DNA of 64,000 nucleotides from Acridotheres tristis (taxonomy: Eukaryota; Chordata; Aves; Passeriformes; Sturnidae). This document shows, one piece after another, positions 12,903-25,722 of this stretch. Every line of letters begins with the position of its first letter. Within the stretch, counting starts at the first letter, position 1. The stretch is from assembly GCA_037013685.1 (NCBI GenBank), contig CM072894.1:13899449-13963448 (forward strand), in the 5' to 3' direction. A program made the position numbers and the translations under genes. The notes beneath the pieces were generated by a model. That model searched no databases and was not told where the DNA came from. It saw only the letters and a program-made list of their open reading frames with translations.

Positions 12903-13023
12903 GGTCAGAAGACCAGAGCTGCTGCCAGTGCCCACACACCTGCCTGAGACTCTGTATGCAGATCTAGATGGGGACACTGGAGCAGCTCTGGTCCCAGGTG
13001 TCAGCAGATCTGGTCTTCTGACC
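12903..13023. repeat. Inverted repeat, 21-bp arms
   Basis: The arm at 12903-12923 starts GGTCAGAAGACCAG. The arm at 13003-13023 ends CTGGTCTTCTGACC. They are reverse complements with one mismatch in 21, separated by 79 bases. Part of the arm sequence (AGCAGCTCTGGTC) also recurs at 12981-12993, inside the loop. It could be a small non-autonomous element or a chance hairpin. Target-site duplications were not evident. Confidence 0.7.
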
Positions 13024-14152
13024 ACAAACACTCAAGGCTTTGAAAGGAGAAAGCAACTGGAAAATTGTGCCAGAAGTAAAAGAGGATGATGTTCAAAATT
13101 CAACAATGATTTCCTTTTATCACAAGCCAAAACATTGCCATAAACATGCATTATTTGAGAAAAACCATTAACTTTGTTTTGTCTGATTAACTATTTCCAT
13201 TAATAAAAAAATTTCATTGGTGAATCTTCAGTATTAAATTGCTGAAATCTGAAGTCAGATGCACACTCAGCAAAGGTGTTTAACTCAGCTTAATATCTCA
13301 TGTTAGTAAAAATACAGAAAAGAACCTCAATTCAAAAGTATCGCCCATGTAAGCAGTGGGCTAGCTCTAGTCATGCAGTTTATAATATTAAGTAGAAATT
13401 AACTGATTACCCTAGTAACTTTGGAGAATAAATTTACATAATCTACTGATGCAACCATTTTCTTCCCAGGTGGAAGATTCTTTGTGACTCATGAACTGGT
13501 AGCACAGCTGCTTTTTGTCTTGTTCTGTGACCTGCCTGGGATATAAAGTAGTTGTTGGAGCAACAGACACAGCTGCACTACGTCTGAATGCTCCCACTGT
13601 GAACTCCAAAGCTGTCTGACAGCTACGCAGCAGGAAAAACACAGAACATGAAAATCTTTGGCACAGGGAGAGTCCATCAGCCCACAGGGCAGAGAGCAGG
13701 TTGGACACCACTCCTGACAGTGTGTGAAAGCATCTGCAGACAGATGTTCCTCAATCTCCAACTTTTCCTGCAACAGCTCTTTGGAAATATTTTAAAGTCA
13801 ACTCTTTTTAGTTTGGCATTTTTGGCCCAAGGCCAAAGCTGATATTGTGGGGGCTTTGTGAAGATTATCTGGTGGTCACATCCAAGAGTCACTAAATCAC
13901 AGCTCTGCCGTGAGCAAACCTGAACAGCTCTACCTACAGGAGGAAAAGCTGCCCTGCCAGGTGGGAATTGCACTTATTTTCCTTCACATTTTAGGTAATG
14001 CAGTCTAAACCTTTTTTTTGGTTTGGTGCTAGGACACCAAAGACCTATCTCCAAATATTGAAGAAGAACACTGGAATATTCTCCATTTTATGCATGGCCG
14101 CCTTTTCCTAGCAGAACTTTTTATGGGCAGGAAATCCCAACAAATAGGTCTG
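13024..14152. other. Non-coding interval, no gene recognised
   Basis: Overlapping open frames of 64-99 codons on both strands (13412-13973) have no recognisable domain and behave like mutual shadows. A 6-bp stem, TTGGCC/GGCCAA with a 3-base loop, lies near 13820. Confidence 0.55.
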
Positions 14153-14283
14153 AATTAGCAGAACACTTGGTAAAAGTATATAATTTTTTTTTTTAATAAA
14201 TCAGTATAATGTTCATCTGCAACAGTTAAAATTCCTATTAAAAAAGTTGGGGTAGCTGCCTTTTATGGAATTTCACTTAAGTA
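14153..14283 (+). repeat. Unidentified dispersed repeat, copy A
   Basis: About 130 bases that recur in the same orientation at 22370-22507. Shared landmarks in order are CAGAACACTTGGTA, AGTATATAATTTTT, AATAAATCAGTATAATG, TTCATCTGCAACAGTT, GGGGTAGCT and TTTCACTTAAGTA. Differences are a few substitutions, a T-run length difference, and an insertion of about 9 bases in copy B. The family is not one I can name. An LTR fragment or an old DNA transposon remnant are options. Confidence 0.85.
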
Positions 14284-16640
14284 ATTTTGAAAGTTCATGT
14301 TTCTGAGTATACAGCTAGTTCCTGTGTTTGTACTGGTGATAGTTCCTTTATGGGCTCAATACAGGGGATGCAGCATCCAGTGTTCATGAGATACCAGCAT
14401 CCTGCCAGGCAGGCAGACAAAACCCTCCTGTTTTGTAACTGAGGAAGTGAAATGTCCCAAGAGCATGAAACCAGGTTTCTGAGCTTCATCTCGCTTTCAT
14501 GGCTGCTCTTATACCTTCAGCCTCTGAAAGTCCCTCCAACATGGACAAATCCAAAAATACTTCATGCTGAGCACAGCAGCTGCTGGCCACAAGGACATCA
14601 TCTCTGTGGCTGCCCAAACCAAGATAAAAGCATCATCAAAATGTGCAGCTAGGAGAAAGGGGGCAGAGGACATTTTCCACAACTATTCTGTAATGCTCCA
14701 TCAATCACTGATATCACTGTGGGCTCATTTTATTAAAAGAAAATCTTAGAGAACAAATGAACCCTCCTTCTTTTAGCTAGTTTACCCAGATGAAATATTA
14801 CACAATAAAATATTAGGTATGCTGTGGTGGTAAGGACAGGACCACATAGTCAGGAAAAGATGAAGTGTTAAAAGGAAACCCCCCAACTCTTTCTTGCATC
14901 CTGAAGGAAAGAGTGATAGAAGTGGATTTTAATTATTAACTTGGATTAGCTATCACAGTACCTGAGAAACTGCCATATGGAACATATTCCAGTATAGTTT
15001 ATACTCTTAATGGCCTCGAGCCTTCCAAGAAACAAAATCTGTTACATAAACTGATATCAAAGTGGCCTTGCTTTTCCTTCCCCTAGAGCTACAAATACAT
15101 CAGCTATGCAAGAGCCATTAATGTGCAGTTAATGTGTCCAGTAAAAATTTTAGTGAAACATACTGTGGTTGCTTGAAATAAGTGTTTGGATGGAATAAGA
15201 TTATTGTAGTGGAAGACTTGAAGAAGAAATTCCAGCTATGCTACCCTTTCACTTTTATTTGTTCTCAACAAAGTTCCTGCTGTGATTATAGCTGTGCTTT
15301 AGACCAGAGTGTGAAGGATGTGAGACATAAAGGACTGTTCTATTCAGGCCTTTAATTATTCAACTTGGCCATCCCTAAAATATCAACTAGCCATGAAAAG
15401 CTGACATAGACACCTCCTTTATATTTTTCACAGATAGAAGAAGTAAGAATCAGAACTAATGAAAGTGACACGAACAAGAGTGGCACTACCTTACAGTCTC
15501 TATGAGGTAGTATCAAGTTTCCATCACTATTTTTCAGATTAATATTTTGTACTGGAGACACAATTTTTGGTGCTTGTAAACATATTTTTCCTTCCGCAGA
15601 GTTGTTAAAAATAATAGCACATATTTATATGAAAGCACCAAGATTAAAATAGCACAAGCTGATTTCCTGTTTCTCCAAAAAGCAGTGTGTATGGGCAAAC
15701 CAAGGCAGGGCTTCCAGAAGTGCTTGTGAAAGGTTAAAGGTCAGTGTCCTCTGATTTTGAGAGAGAGATGGGAGAGGAGAAGAGAGAACGGAGAATACAA
15801 GTGAAATTACTCTTCAGGTTGTGGCCTGGCTGCAGATCTACTTTTAAACCTTCTTCCATATTCCTCCAGTAAAACAGGCAAGGACCCAGCACAGGCACAG
15901 AGAGGACAGGTATAGAGTCATGCATGCAGTTTTGGTTAGAAGAAGTGGATGGAGGATGAAGTGGATCCAAACTCCAGCTGCTGAGCTCTGGGCTAGTGAA
16001 TGTGCAGAGCCATAGGGAACAGCGTGGCTCTGCCTTTCAGCCAGTTATAGCACTAACAAATGCACGAGCTCACTGTTCAACCTCTTTTTTCTTACAAAAG
16101 GACAACATCCCTCACTATTTTTCTCTTCAAAGCAAGTAAAGGCATTTCGAAAAAAACAACTTAAATGGATGTTGCAGAATATGCAAATGTCACGATGAGA
16201 CTGACTGTAAGAAAGGCACATTGTATACCAAATTCATCCTGGGTGAGGCCAGTGATAGCCTTTGAATTATGGCATACACTGAATTCATTGACAGACTCAG
16301 CAGCCCACACTTCTTTGTGAATAATCACAATCTCAGAAAAAGATAAGATACAACATAGCAGTAATCCTCAAAGGTTCACACACTTGCACATGAAGACACA
16401 ATGGCAAACAAATCTCAAACCTGGCTTTTATTTTTTCAGAGACCTCTTACCTCTTCATAACCCAGATGCTTCTCAGGGCTCTCTACCCCCTCCTCCTAAG
16501 AAAGCATCTGAATCAGTCCTAGAGTGGAAGAAGGGGGGAATAAGGGAAAAAAAATCCCATGTAATTTTGGCATTTGAATAAATATGAACATAGTTTCTGC
16601 TGTTTCATTTCTATCAGATTTGGCTCCTCTGTTGGTTGAG
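14284..16640. other. Non-coding interval, no gene recognised
   Basis: Ordinary AT-rich sequence. A purine-rich run (GAGAGA-type) lies at about 15765-15800. Open frames are at most 78 codons, and no gag, pol or env remnant is visible. Confidence 0.55.
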
Positions 16641-16645
16641 TGGTT

Positions 16646-16698
16646 TTAACAGCTGTTTACTTGCACACAGTTGTGCAAGTTTTTTTACAGCTTGTTAA
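16646..16698 (+). other. Predicted hairpin
   Basis: A core stem of 9 perfect pairs, ACTTGCACA (16659-16667) against TGTGCAAGT (16672-16680), closes a 4-base loop. Outside a T bulge, AGCTGT pairs with ACAGCT (16687-16692), and TTAAC can pair with GTTAA beyond one unpaired base. About 20 pairs form in 53 bases, which is shorter than a usual pre-microRNA. Confidence 0.5.
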
Positions 16699-17093
16699 GT
16701 TAGACTTGAGACGACAGCATGTGGTTCCCTTCAGACATAACTAACTTAAAATAACAAAGCCCAAGAATTCCTTCTTAAGAAGCTCAAGACCATTTGTTTA
16801 AAGTTTGAAAAGAATTAGGATCCTGTAATTCTAGGCTTTGTTATGAAACGGGTGAAAAGTTTCCTTCATATTACCTGGCTGGATGCACTCTGCAGCTGTA
16901 TCTCACTGCAGAACCACCAAAAAAAGTCATCTTGCTCTGTATATAATGGTTGCAGAGAAAATTCTGGCTACAAACATATTACAGCTGCATGTAACACACC
17001 TTATAGGAAGTGTGACTGTACGAAAAGCAGTAACTGAAACATGATGGCTTTATGACAAAGGAACCAACAAACAAGTGAACAACAGGATATCTT

Positions 17094-17516
17094 TCATACT
17101 TTCATAACCCCTCCACTCTCCCAGTTTAAGGATGTGTCAAAACTGGCTGAAAATGCAATTTTACTTAAACACAGTAAAGAGAGAAATGCTGTGGAGATGA
17201 GAGCAATGAAAACAAACATTTTCTCCGAAGATGAAAATGCAGCCCCTGAAGGGCTTTGCTGTAGCTGAAGGCTGAGAACAACTTCATACACTGGGGTCAG
17301 CAATGAACTGTTATAGCCAAGTGCCAGCCAGAAAAATAAAACAACTGAGACAACAGCGAGACATGCAGGAGTGATGAGAGCTTTTTGCTGTAACGACGGG
17401 CAACTCCATATTTTGTAACTGATAGAACCATATTGGTCTTTCAGATGCTTTGATTTAGTAAACAGTTCTTTGCCAGGCAAAGATAGGTTTTTGGCTGCTG
17501 AAGTGTGGGCAGGCAC
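17094..17516 (-). other. 140-codon open frame with two hydrophobic segments, unproven
   Basis: The minus-strand frame encodes two hydrophobic stretches of membrane-spanning length. One is around residues 49-70 (including VVSVVLFFWLALG) and the other around residues 99-120 (including FVFIALISTAFLSLLC). Nothing else supports a gene: I see no recognisable family, no CpG-rich promoter and no clear splice sites. In AT-rich DNA, hydrophobic frames of this length arise by chance. Confidence 0.12.
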
Positions 17517-18766
17517 TAAAAGAAGGACAGGGATGCATTAAGTACTGCTCCCTTGCCTGGGAGAATAAGTCAGCTTGAAGACAGCAAGTGGCAGAGTAAG
17601 AAAAAGCACTTCTGAGAAGTCTGACAAGCAAAAGATCAAAAGGCTTTTGCTTCAACTTACTGCTGCCCTTTAATGGTTGTAGGCTGAATATATGATTCCC
17701 AATCAGTCTCTCGTGCTATTTTTACCCCCATGTATGGGCATTACATCTCCTCTCTTCAATTCAGACCTTTGGAGATTTTCCCAGCACTGTGAAGGAACAG
17801 AGTTTATTACACTTTTTGCGTTTAACTACTGTAGGTTCAAGTCAAATATGTCTAATTCTTAGTAATGGATGCCTTGAACCTGCAAACAAGTGGCTGAAAA
17901 ATCATTTTGGTTAAATAGAAAACCAGTAAATACTAATACTAATACAAAGGGCATATTTGTGTCCTCCATTGTTGGAGGAACACAAACTGAGAATTTAATC
18001 CTGTAGCTTGCACAGAATATTAAAAACATTTGCTTTTTGAAGAGTGAACTTGTGGTTTGATAATGCTAGGAAGGGAACTTCAGCTGAGTTGTCTGGTAGC
18101 TTCTAATTGAAAGAAAAGGTACAGCTTATAGGCAGCTCCAAAAACAAGGAAGTATTGATTAAAAGGAGCTGCAATATTATTTTCAGGCACAAATTCATGT
18201 CTCAAGAATGCCAAGTTGCAATTGCAAAATGCCAAGAATGCTCTTCCATTTTATAGTAATTACATTATCTTGCAAATCACATCTCCTAGGGTCTATGGTG
18301 TTACAGCCTTAACCCATGGCACAGTTTATTTGAACATTACAGTGACAGCCCTAGTATATTGTGCTGAGGCTTGTGGGATAGCTGCTCCATTTGATGGTAC
18401 AGGAGGTGTTCAGCTGCAGGAATGGAATTTGCAAACCAGAGTCGAGTCCTTACATACTCTGTGCAGTGAAAGGCTCCAATGCCTGCAGCTGCCATGGACA
18501 ACATTCACGTGGAAGAACAGCTGAGAAGCTTCTCCAGATGTTAGCACCATCCAAATGCCAAATTATAGATCAAATCTGCTTTGAAATTAAATGTCTGTGC
18601 CATTCTCCAGGGAAGCTTACCCCACAACAGCAACATAGGGCTGCAGACAGGGACTCTGAGTCTGCTCTTGTACAAATACCTTTGCTTTCCCAGCACCCAC
18701 ACAAAATACAGCAACAGCTTCTGTCTGAGCAACCAGAAGCAAAACTTTTACATGCCCTAAAGGGAA

Positions 18767-18802
18767 ATCTCTCTTATGAGAGAGATGGGGCCTCCTGGCC
18801 CC
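18767..18802. other. Two back-to-back short hairpins
   Basis: ATCTCTC pairs with GAGAGAT around a 6-base loop (18767-18786). Immediately next, GGGGCC pairs with GGCCCC around TCCT (18787-18802). Confidence 0.6.
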
Positions 18803-21800
18803 ATGCATAGCTTATTGGAACACCATGGCTTCATGGTTGTCACAGAGAAGGGTGAAGGGGTCCCTTTAGCAGAAGAGCTGCAGAGTTTAATGGTTTGCTG
18901 TCCAGAAAAAATGCAGCTCCTTTTGTGTGCAAATAGTGCTGAGCTCATTTCTCACAGCCCAGCGAGGGCCTCCAGGCTGTTCAATAACAATGCTCTCTTC
19001 TGCAACCTACTGTAATTTTCAATGACAGGTAGGGATGCAAGTTCTGTCCTTTTTGCTGACCTCCTATTAATGACTGAATCTTACTCATCCTCACAAATTT
19101 CACAAATCAGCCTCACAGGCAGGCTCTGAATGAGGGATCCCAAGTGGCAGAGAGGCTTATCTACAAATGCAGTGGCTCTGACCAGGCTGAGTGCAACTCC
19201 CAGAGCCTACACAGCTTGTCTGGCAAAAATATGGATACCCATGGATGTCTGGGTGTGTGTAACTGCTGGAGCTCTTGGAGGCTCAACTTAGATACAGGCT
19301 AATATGTTTGGCCTTAATTTGCATTTTAGCTCTCTAGATCCGTTTCTAAAAAAAAAAAAAAACCACTCTCCACACTGAGCACCTCAAGAAGCTGCATTCC
19401 CCTGTTCAGCCCCTGAGGTGTGGGAGAGAATTACACAAGTACCTTAAGCAGCAAGCTGGTAGACTGGAAGTAGGAAGGTGAGAAGATTGAGATGGAAACA
19501 AGCAGCTGGAAATACAAGAAGGCATGGATGACTGACAAAAGTGATGACTGCAATTTAATAAACAAATACATCAATTACAAAGTGGAAAATACCATAAAAA
19601 GCACACCACATCAGAAAAGGTTATCAAGCATCCATCATCCATTCAATTAAACATTCATAGCTCAAAGCTAATAATAATTCTTGGCTTGTTAGTCTTATGA
19701 GTTAAAGATTCCGGATTTCCTGGCCCATTTTATGTCAGAAAAAGGGCAACAAGACATCAGGAAGCAAACTCACAAAGTGTAACTACAGCACTCAGATAAC
19801 ATGAACAGAATTTTTCACAGTACCTGGCAGCCAGCTTGGAATGGATTTATTATTAGTCTATTAAACCTTTCTGACAGCAATCTTCACTTAAATATGTATC
19901 TTCCCTTCTTTTCATCATGAAAATCTAATTCCCTTTCCTGAAGGCATAAAGTCATTGGCAGAACTGAAGTATTCTCTTTAGATTTCCAACATGTTTGAAC
20001 ATCAGCTGTTGTCTCTGGTGCTCTCTCTCCATTAGTGGAGCTGAGCTCATTCACCCCTGTCAGGGATAGCTTCGTTCCCAGAACATCAACTTCCCAAACC
20101 CTGCAGGAGAACAGGAGGATGCTGAGGCTGTCAGCACAACACTGCATTCTCGAAGAAAGCTGTCTGTTTCTTGGCAACTGGAAAAACAATCTCTCTCAAT
20201 TGATGTAGTCTAGTCCACATCTGCTGTTGAAATATTGGAGGGAATATTTGAGCCCCTTTCAAATTGTTGATAATGAAATTACACAGACAAGAGATTAGAT
20301 TGCTCATTTGGAAATGGGTTTAATTAATAGCCTGGACATTTTATTTGTATCCTTTCTAAAGTTCATGATTCAAGTTTCATTTCCTTCCCCTTCTGTAGCA
20401 TCTCTAGCTGCGAAGTTATGAAAAAGAAAGGAGGAAGAAAACTTGGGGTTTTTTTTCTCACTAGTAATTCAAGGCAGAGTACTAGAACTTCTGTTAAAAC
20501 ATACCTGTTTGCTTATGGTTCAGTAAAAGTCACATGCAACAGTAGGGTTTGGAAGGTCATTTGACAGTCAGTCTTGTGTCCAAGGCTCATTCTGACCAGG
20601 GGAATTGTGTTTCATCTTCAGTGCTATATTTTTACACATACATATCTATTCTTTTTCCGTGCTCTCTGTGCTTTCCTGTCCTCACACTTGTGAAACACTA
20701 ACACTTGTCAGACTCCTGCCATACAGCTCACAGGCAGCTCTCTCCATTTTCAGGTTTAAATAAAGGTGGTGGGAGCTTTTCCTTTTAGGCAAGGTTCAAA
20801 AGTTGGCAAATATCCTTTCTGAGCTTGTAAACACATTTCTGCAACTAGAACGAACATTTCTAGCAACAAGAGAGATGCGTTCCCCTCAGTCTACTTTAAT
20901 GACTTTTATATTCTAAAACTCTTTTGCCCACTATGATTTTCATGAACTAATTCCATTTTTAAACTCTTACAGAACAAAGCAGTCACTGCTTAAGACAGAG
21001 TAAATATAATTCACAACAAGGTCATTACTTACCTAGAAAATAATATTAAGTAAATATAATTAAAAATATATACCTTGGGCACAGGAGCTCCAAACTTCTC
21101 CTAGGAAAGAAACCTTCACCAAGAGCACTAAAGACATTATTACTGACCCAGTCTATCCATGAACCTCCTGATATTTTTATTATGTCATAAAATAAAAACA
21201 TAATTCCTATCTTAAAAATAACTATTGTTTCCTACACTGCCTCTTTTGGAGTGAAAGCTAGAGAAAACTTTGATTACAAAGGCGTAGCTTTTTCTGAGAC
21301 TGTTTAATGAAGCCACTTTCATTTCCTATTGATCAGCCTTTCACACTTATATTTTGGTGAATGACAAACAATAGCCATGGGGAAATTAAACATTGAAATC
21401 TGCAGACACTCTGGAACAATATTTGTTTAACAGCTGCCGAACTCTGGAAGTAACAGCAAAGAGTATTATGTAAGAAAATCCTGTAACCCAAACAGATAAT
21501 ATTCTGGTTAACATCACACTGAAGCTCTACTTGCTTAAAACACCAGTTGTTACAAGAAAACAATGTTCTGCTGAGGATCCTCAGTGCAGAACTATTTGTT
21601 CAGTCCAGAAACGTAACAACCTAGAAATGTTCAATCAATCACATTCAGGTAAATATATAATTTGCTATTGCTTTAAAAGGAAACAAATATATAATATAAC
21701 AGATGACTTCGTCTTGCTTCATCTTTGAAAAAAAAATATTACTGGAATGATAGATTGTACACTGGATTGTTCCAGTCTTCAGAGCTAAAATTGAATCCAT

Positions 21801-22369
21801 AAAAATAGATCTGGAACCATCAAAAGCTGTAAATGCAGGCCTGGACAAAGAGTTGACAGAGATAAATGAACTAATTGGACCTATATTTCTTAGCAGAATG
21901 TACCAGATTTCATGCCATGATTGTTTTATGATAGTAAATGGAAAACAAACTGCTATTGTTTAATCTTGGTAAATAAAAGAGATTTTTATGAGCATTGACC
22001 CAGAAAAAAGTTGACAGTTTGCCAAATAGGTATGTTCTTTCCAGTGCTACCAGACATTTTTAACTAAAATATGAAGCTGGCCAGTAGATTAACATAGTTT
22101 CAAGTGATATCATAAATTGTATGTTTGTTTGCCTGTTACCAGAGATACTTTAAAAGTAGCAGTGAAGAATTACCATTTCAAGAGAGGCCATACAACCTTT
22201 ATCAAATTAGTAATGCTACTTATTCATTCCGGATAGATGAGATTTCAAATAATTATCCAAACTACAAATAATTCAATTAAGTCACTTAATTCAATTAACA
22301 TTTCAAATCTGATTATCAAGTTTTACTCAAATTGCTTCAGAGGGCTTTTAGAAAGCCTTGTAGGAAAAC
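18803..22369. other. Non-coding interval, no gene recognised
   Basis: AT-rich sequence with a run of 15 A at 19348-19362. Open frames are at most 101 codons and have no domain. No internal retroviral coding remnants lie between the two copies of the unidentified repeat. Confidence 0.55.
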
Positions 22370-22507
22370 AATTAGGCAGCAGAACACTTGGTAGAAGTAT
22401 ATAATTTTTTAAATAAATCAGTATAATGTTCATCTGCAACAGTTAAAATTCCGACCAAAAAAGCTGGGGTAGCTCCCTTATCTAGTTTTATGGAGTTTCA
22501 CTTAAGT
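22370..22507 (+). repeat. Unidentified dispersed repeat, copy B
   Basis: Second, same-orientation copy of the segment at 14153-14283. Similarity starts near AATTAG/CAGAACACTTGG and stops abruptly after CACTTAAGTA. This copy carries an extra CTTATCTAG-like insertion near 22478-22486 and a shorter T run. Confidence 0.85.
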
Positions 22508-25430
22508 ACAACCAACTGTAAAATTTGAATTCAAGAGACTTGATCAAAAATATGCAACTAATGAAGACAAATGCTGGAGAACTCCTTGTCTTCTGCTTAA
22601 AAAGAGGAGAAAATAGTACCAGTGGGGAAAACAGAGGCTATTCCATTAAACCAAGAGTCACTTTTCCATCAGCTTTGTCAGAGTTATAGCATATGACAAT
22701 ATCATCTTAGCTCACCCATTAGTCGATTTTACTGGGATTAAACATGCCAGTGTTATGCTGGTCTAGGATGAATGTTGTAAAAAGAAAATTAAAAATCTTT
22801 TCCTGACACATTTTTCTTTCCAGCAAAAACTTATTTAAAGGATAACTTTTGCTTAAAAATTCTATGCCTGTCAATATTAATCTCAATCCAGCTCCTTGAA
22901 ACTTTTTGTCCATAGCAAAAAAGACAAATTTTCCCCCTTTTGGCTGGCCCGAGGGGACTTCTATCAGGACATGGTGTGCATCCCCCACCTCACATTGTCT
23001 GCATGTGGTCACAGGCACACACTGTGTTAGCCAGACATGGGGCCACAGAAACACAAGGTCCTGAGCCAGGCCCTGCCAGCATCAGCCCCCTGGCACAAGT
23101 GACCAGTGTAGGGATTCATTCAGCTCAGGGCAGAGCCAGATGGGACTGGCAGGGAGAAAGGAGCAGTCAGCAGTTTCTCCTGCCTTTATACCTGAGCACT
23201 CTTTCAGAAACACCAGTGCTCTGCTCTAGACAGGAATTTTTATAATTTTTTTTCCTGTTTAGCAGCAGGTAGGTTGCCTTTAGCTACAGACCTCAGTGCA
23301 CAGGATAAGGAAGGAAGCAAAGAGCTAACCATTCATGGAGGGTAAAGCCAAAGATCAAGATAAAATACATTCAGTGCCAGCTGCCAACACTGAGGCTGAG
23401 CAAGTAAGTAAAAAACCCCTCTAAACAGAGGCATAAAGAATGTCTGTTTTACTGACCTTAAAGGTCCTTTGGCTTGTCTCTGTATTGTAGCACAGGAAAT
23501 AAGGTCTGGACTGGGACTGCTAATTTCCCATTTGTTTTAAGCTTCAAGAATATGACAAGTCTGATGCTCCAAACACCAAACTAGCAAAAAACATGAGTCA
23601 ACACTAGAGGAAAGAGGCAAAAGAACTAATCAAAAACATCCCCACTAGTCCTTGTTTTTTTAAAATCTGTTGATAGAAGTGTTTTTTTAATGCATTATCT
23701 TCCTCTGACTGATTATGTATTTCTATTCTTACAGTTCTGTTAACATCTCAGAAACAGAATTTGGCCAGACAATGTCTAACTGTGCTGCACCACCTTTTTT
23801 AAACTTTTAGCTTTTGCCATGTTGCCCTTTCAAAGGCTGCTGTTCCCATGGTACCAGTAGGGTCACTTGGAAGGATCTCTGTCTATCCAGAAGTTCAGCA
23901 ACACAGGACCCAATTTTCTGCAGCCACTTATGGAGTGTCCTAACAAATCTCACAGGGAGTCTAATGCCCAGGCTCTATCTATGGCTCTGCCACTTTTGAA
24001 ATGGATACCACAGATGTGATGGGATTGCCAGACCTTTGCTTCCCTGAGAGCCACAGTGCTCTGCTCACTCACCACAGCTGAGGAGCAGCTCCTGCTCCTC
24101 ACTTTCCTCCTGGTTTTCCTCCTTTGTGATTCACTGCTTACACACAGCTGCAAAGGGCATTAGTGGGGGAGATCCAGATGAACTTCATTGTGTTTTTGTG
24201 ACACTGGAGTTTCCAGTTAAGTTTATTTAGAGTAACAACATGGCCTCTGTCGGAGGCAACACCTCAGTCACTGCCATGACAGCGCTCCAGATGCAGTGAA
24301 AAGCTAACACTTACACTCAGTGTGGTATGAAAGGCAATTTGAATTTCTGATGCATTCTGGCACAGCCACTGTGCTCCAGATAATGCTTTTACACAGACAC
24401 CTCCAGACAGGGGATAATTTTACGCTGCCTTTGTTATTTATGTGGGTGGCCCATCACGATCCATGAGATAGGTGATGCAAATGGTGCAAACTGGCTTGCA
24501 ATTGCATTTCATGTGAGTCCTGATTTCTGATGCACATTATCCTACTGTCCACACTTGGAAGCAGAGTAGAAAAACTTGCTCCCTGCCCACACAAGTCTGG
24601 TTAACTTACTTCAGAGCATATCTTGGGTGTAAACCAATATATATGCAGTGCAAATAATTCATAGGGACTTGAATCCCTGCATGAGAGAGGAAACTTGGCA
24701 AGGCAATTAAATAAATTTACCTCATTTTCTTTGGATTCTTCTACTTAATGTTATAGCTTAGACAGTAGTTTCACAGGTAGTCCAACAGGAACAATTCAGT
24801 CCAAGAACTAATTACGATAAACTTTTTGACCCTGGCTAATTTTTTGGTGAATGCAGATTGCCATTATGAGCAGTGAAAAATCTTGATAAGCTCAGACTGT
24901 GACAAAAGCAACAACAGCTCTGTAAAAAGACAGCTGTAGGTACAGTTTGTATGGCTGTTTGCAACATTCTCCAACCTGGGCAAATTGACTAAAATTTGTG
25001 TATCTTGCATGCTCTTATCCTACACCTCAATTAAATTTCTCACACAGCCTAACATGCTCCCAGTTGCACTGAAATATTTGTAATAACCACATTCAGCCCC
25101 AATTTATACCAGAGATCTCGCCTACTTACACAGGACAAATTCCCCCCACTTTGTAGCTTACCTGGCAAAGTCCATACAAGGCTGTGCCCGTGCTCCCAGT
25201 GCAAACTGAGCACCTCCCCAGGCCTCCCATGCACCATTCCCATCCCTGCTAAGCATTTCTAGCAGCATGTCGATCTAACTTCAGGTACTGAAGTGTTTGC
25301 TTGTCACATGTTCCTCTGTTTCTTCTACTTCTTAAGATATAAAAATGAAGCACTTAAAAGTTCTTAAATAAATATAAACTCCCATGTTTTTACAGGCCAT
25401 TCTCAATTACAGGCAAACCTAGTGTTCTCT
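22508..25430. other. Non-coding interval, no gene recognised
   Basis: AT-rich to average composition. Open frames reach 111 codons (minus strand near 22719-23054) but none has a recognisable domain or paired splice sites. Confidence 0.6.
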
Positions 25431-25722
25431 AGAATCATAGAATGGTTTGGGTTGGAAGGGACCTTAAAAGTCATCTAGGTGACTTCTGCTGCAATGAGCA
25501 GGGGCAACTTCAACTAGAACAGGCTGCTCAGAGCTCTGTCCAACCTGACCTAGGATGTTTCCAGGGCTGGGGGCATCTCCCTGGTAAGCCTGCTCCACTG
25601 TTTCACCACCTTCACTGTAAAACTGCCCCCCTCGTATCTAGTCTAATCCACCCTCTTTCAGTTTAAAACCATTGCCCCTATTCCTGACTCAGTCCCAGTT
25701 AGAGAGAGCTAATTTGTGCCTC
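25431..25722 (-). mobile_element. CR1 LINE 3' end, antisense to window
   Basis: Reading the plus strand gives AGAATCATAGAATGGTTTGG, then GGTTGGAAGGGACCTTAAAA, CATCTAGG, CAGGCTGCTCAGAGC, CCAACCTGACCT, TTCCAGGGCTGGGGGCATC, CACTGTAAAACTG and CTCTTTCAGTTTAAAACCATT. This is the reverse complement of a CR1 3' untranslated region as found in birds. About 290 bases remain, so it is 5'-truncated with no coding capacity. It is diverged from consensus, hence an old insertion. Open frames that begin inside or just after it are not genes. The distal (5') boundary is approximate. Confidence 0.95.

Noticed and set aside
18486..18503. REST/NRSF-like site (CAGC ... CCATGGACA)
   Set aside because: The half-sites are one base further apart than in the canonical element, and the flanking bases do not match.
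14153..22507. An endogenous retrovirus bounded by the two direct repeats
   Set aside because: The spacing suits LTRs, but no gag, pol or env-like text, primer-binding site or TG...CA termini are evident between or at the ends of the repeats.
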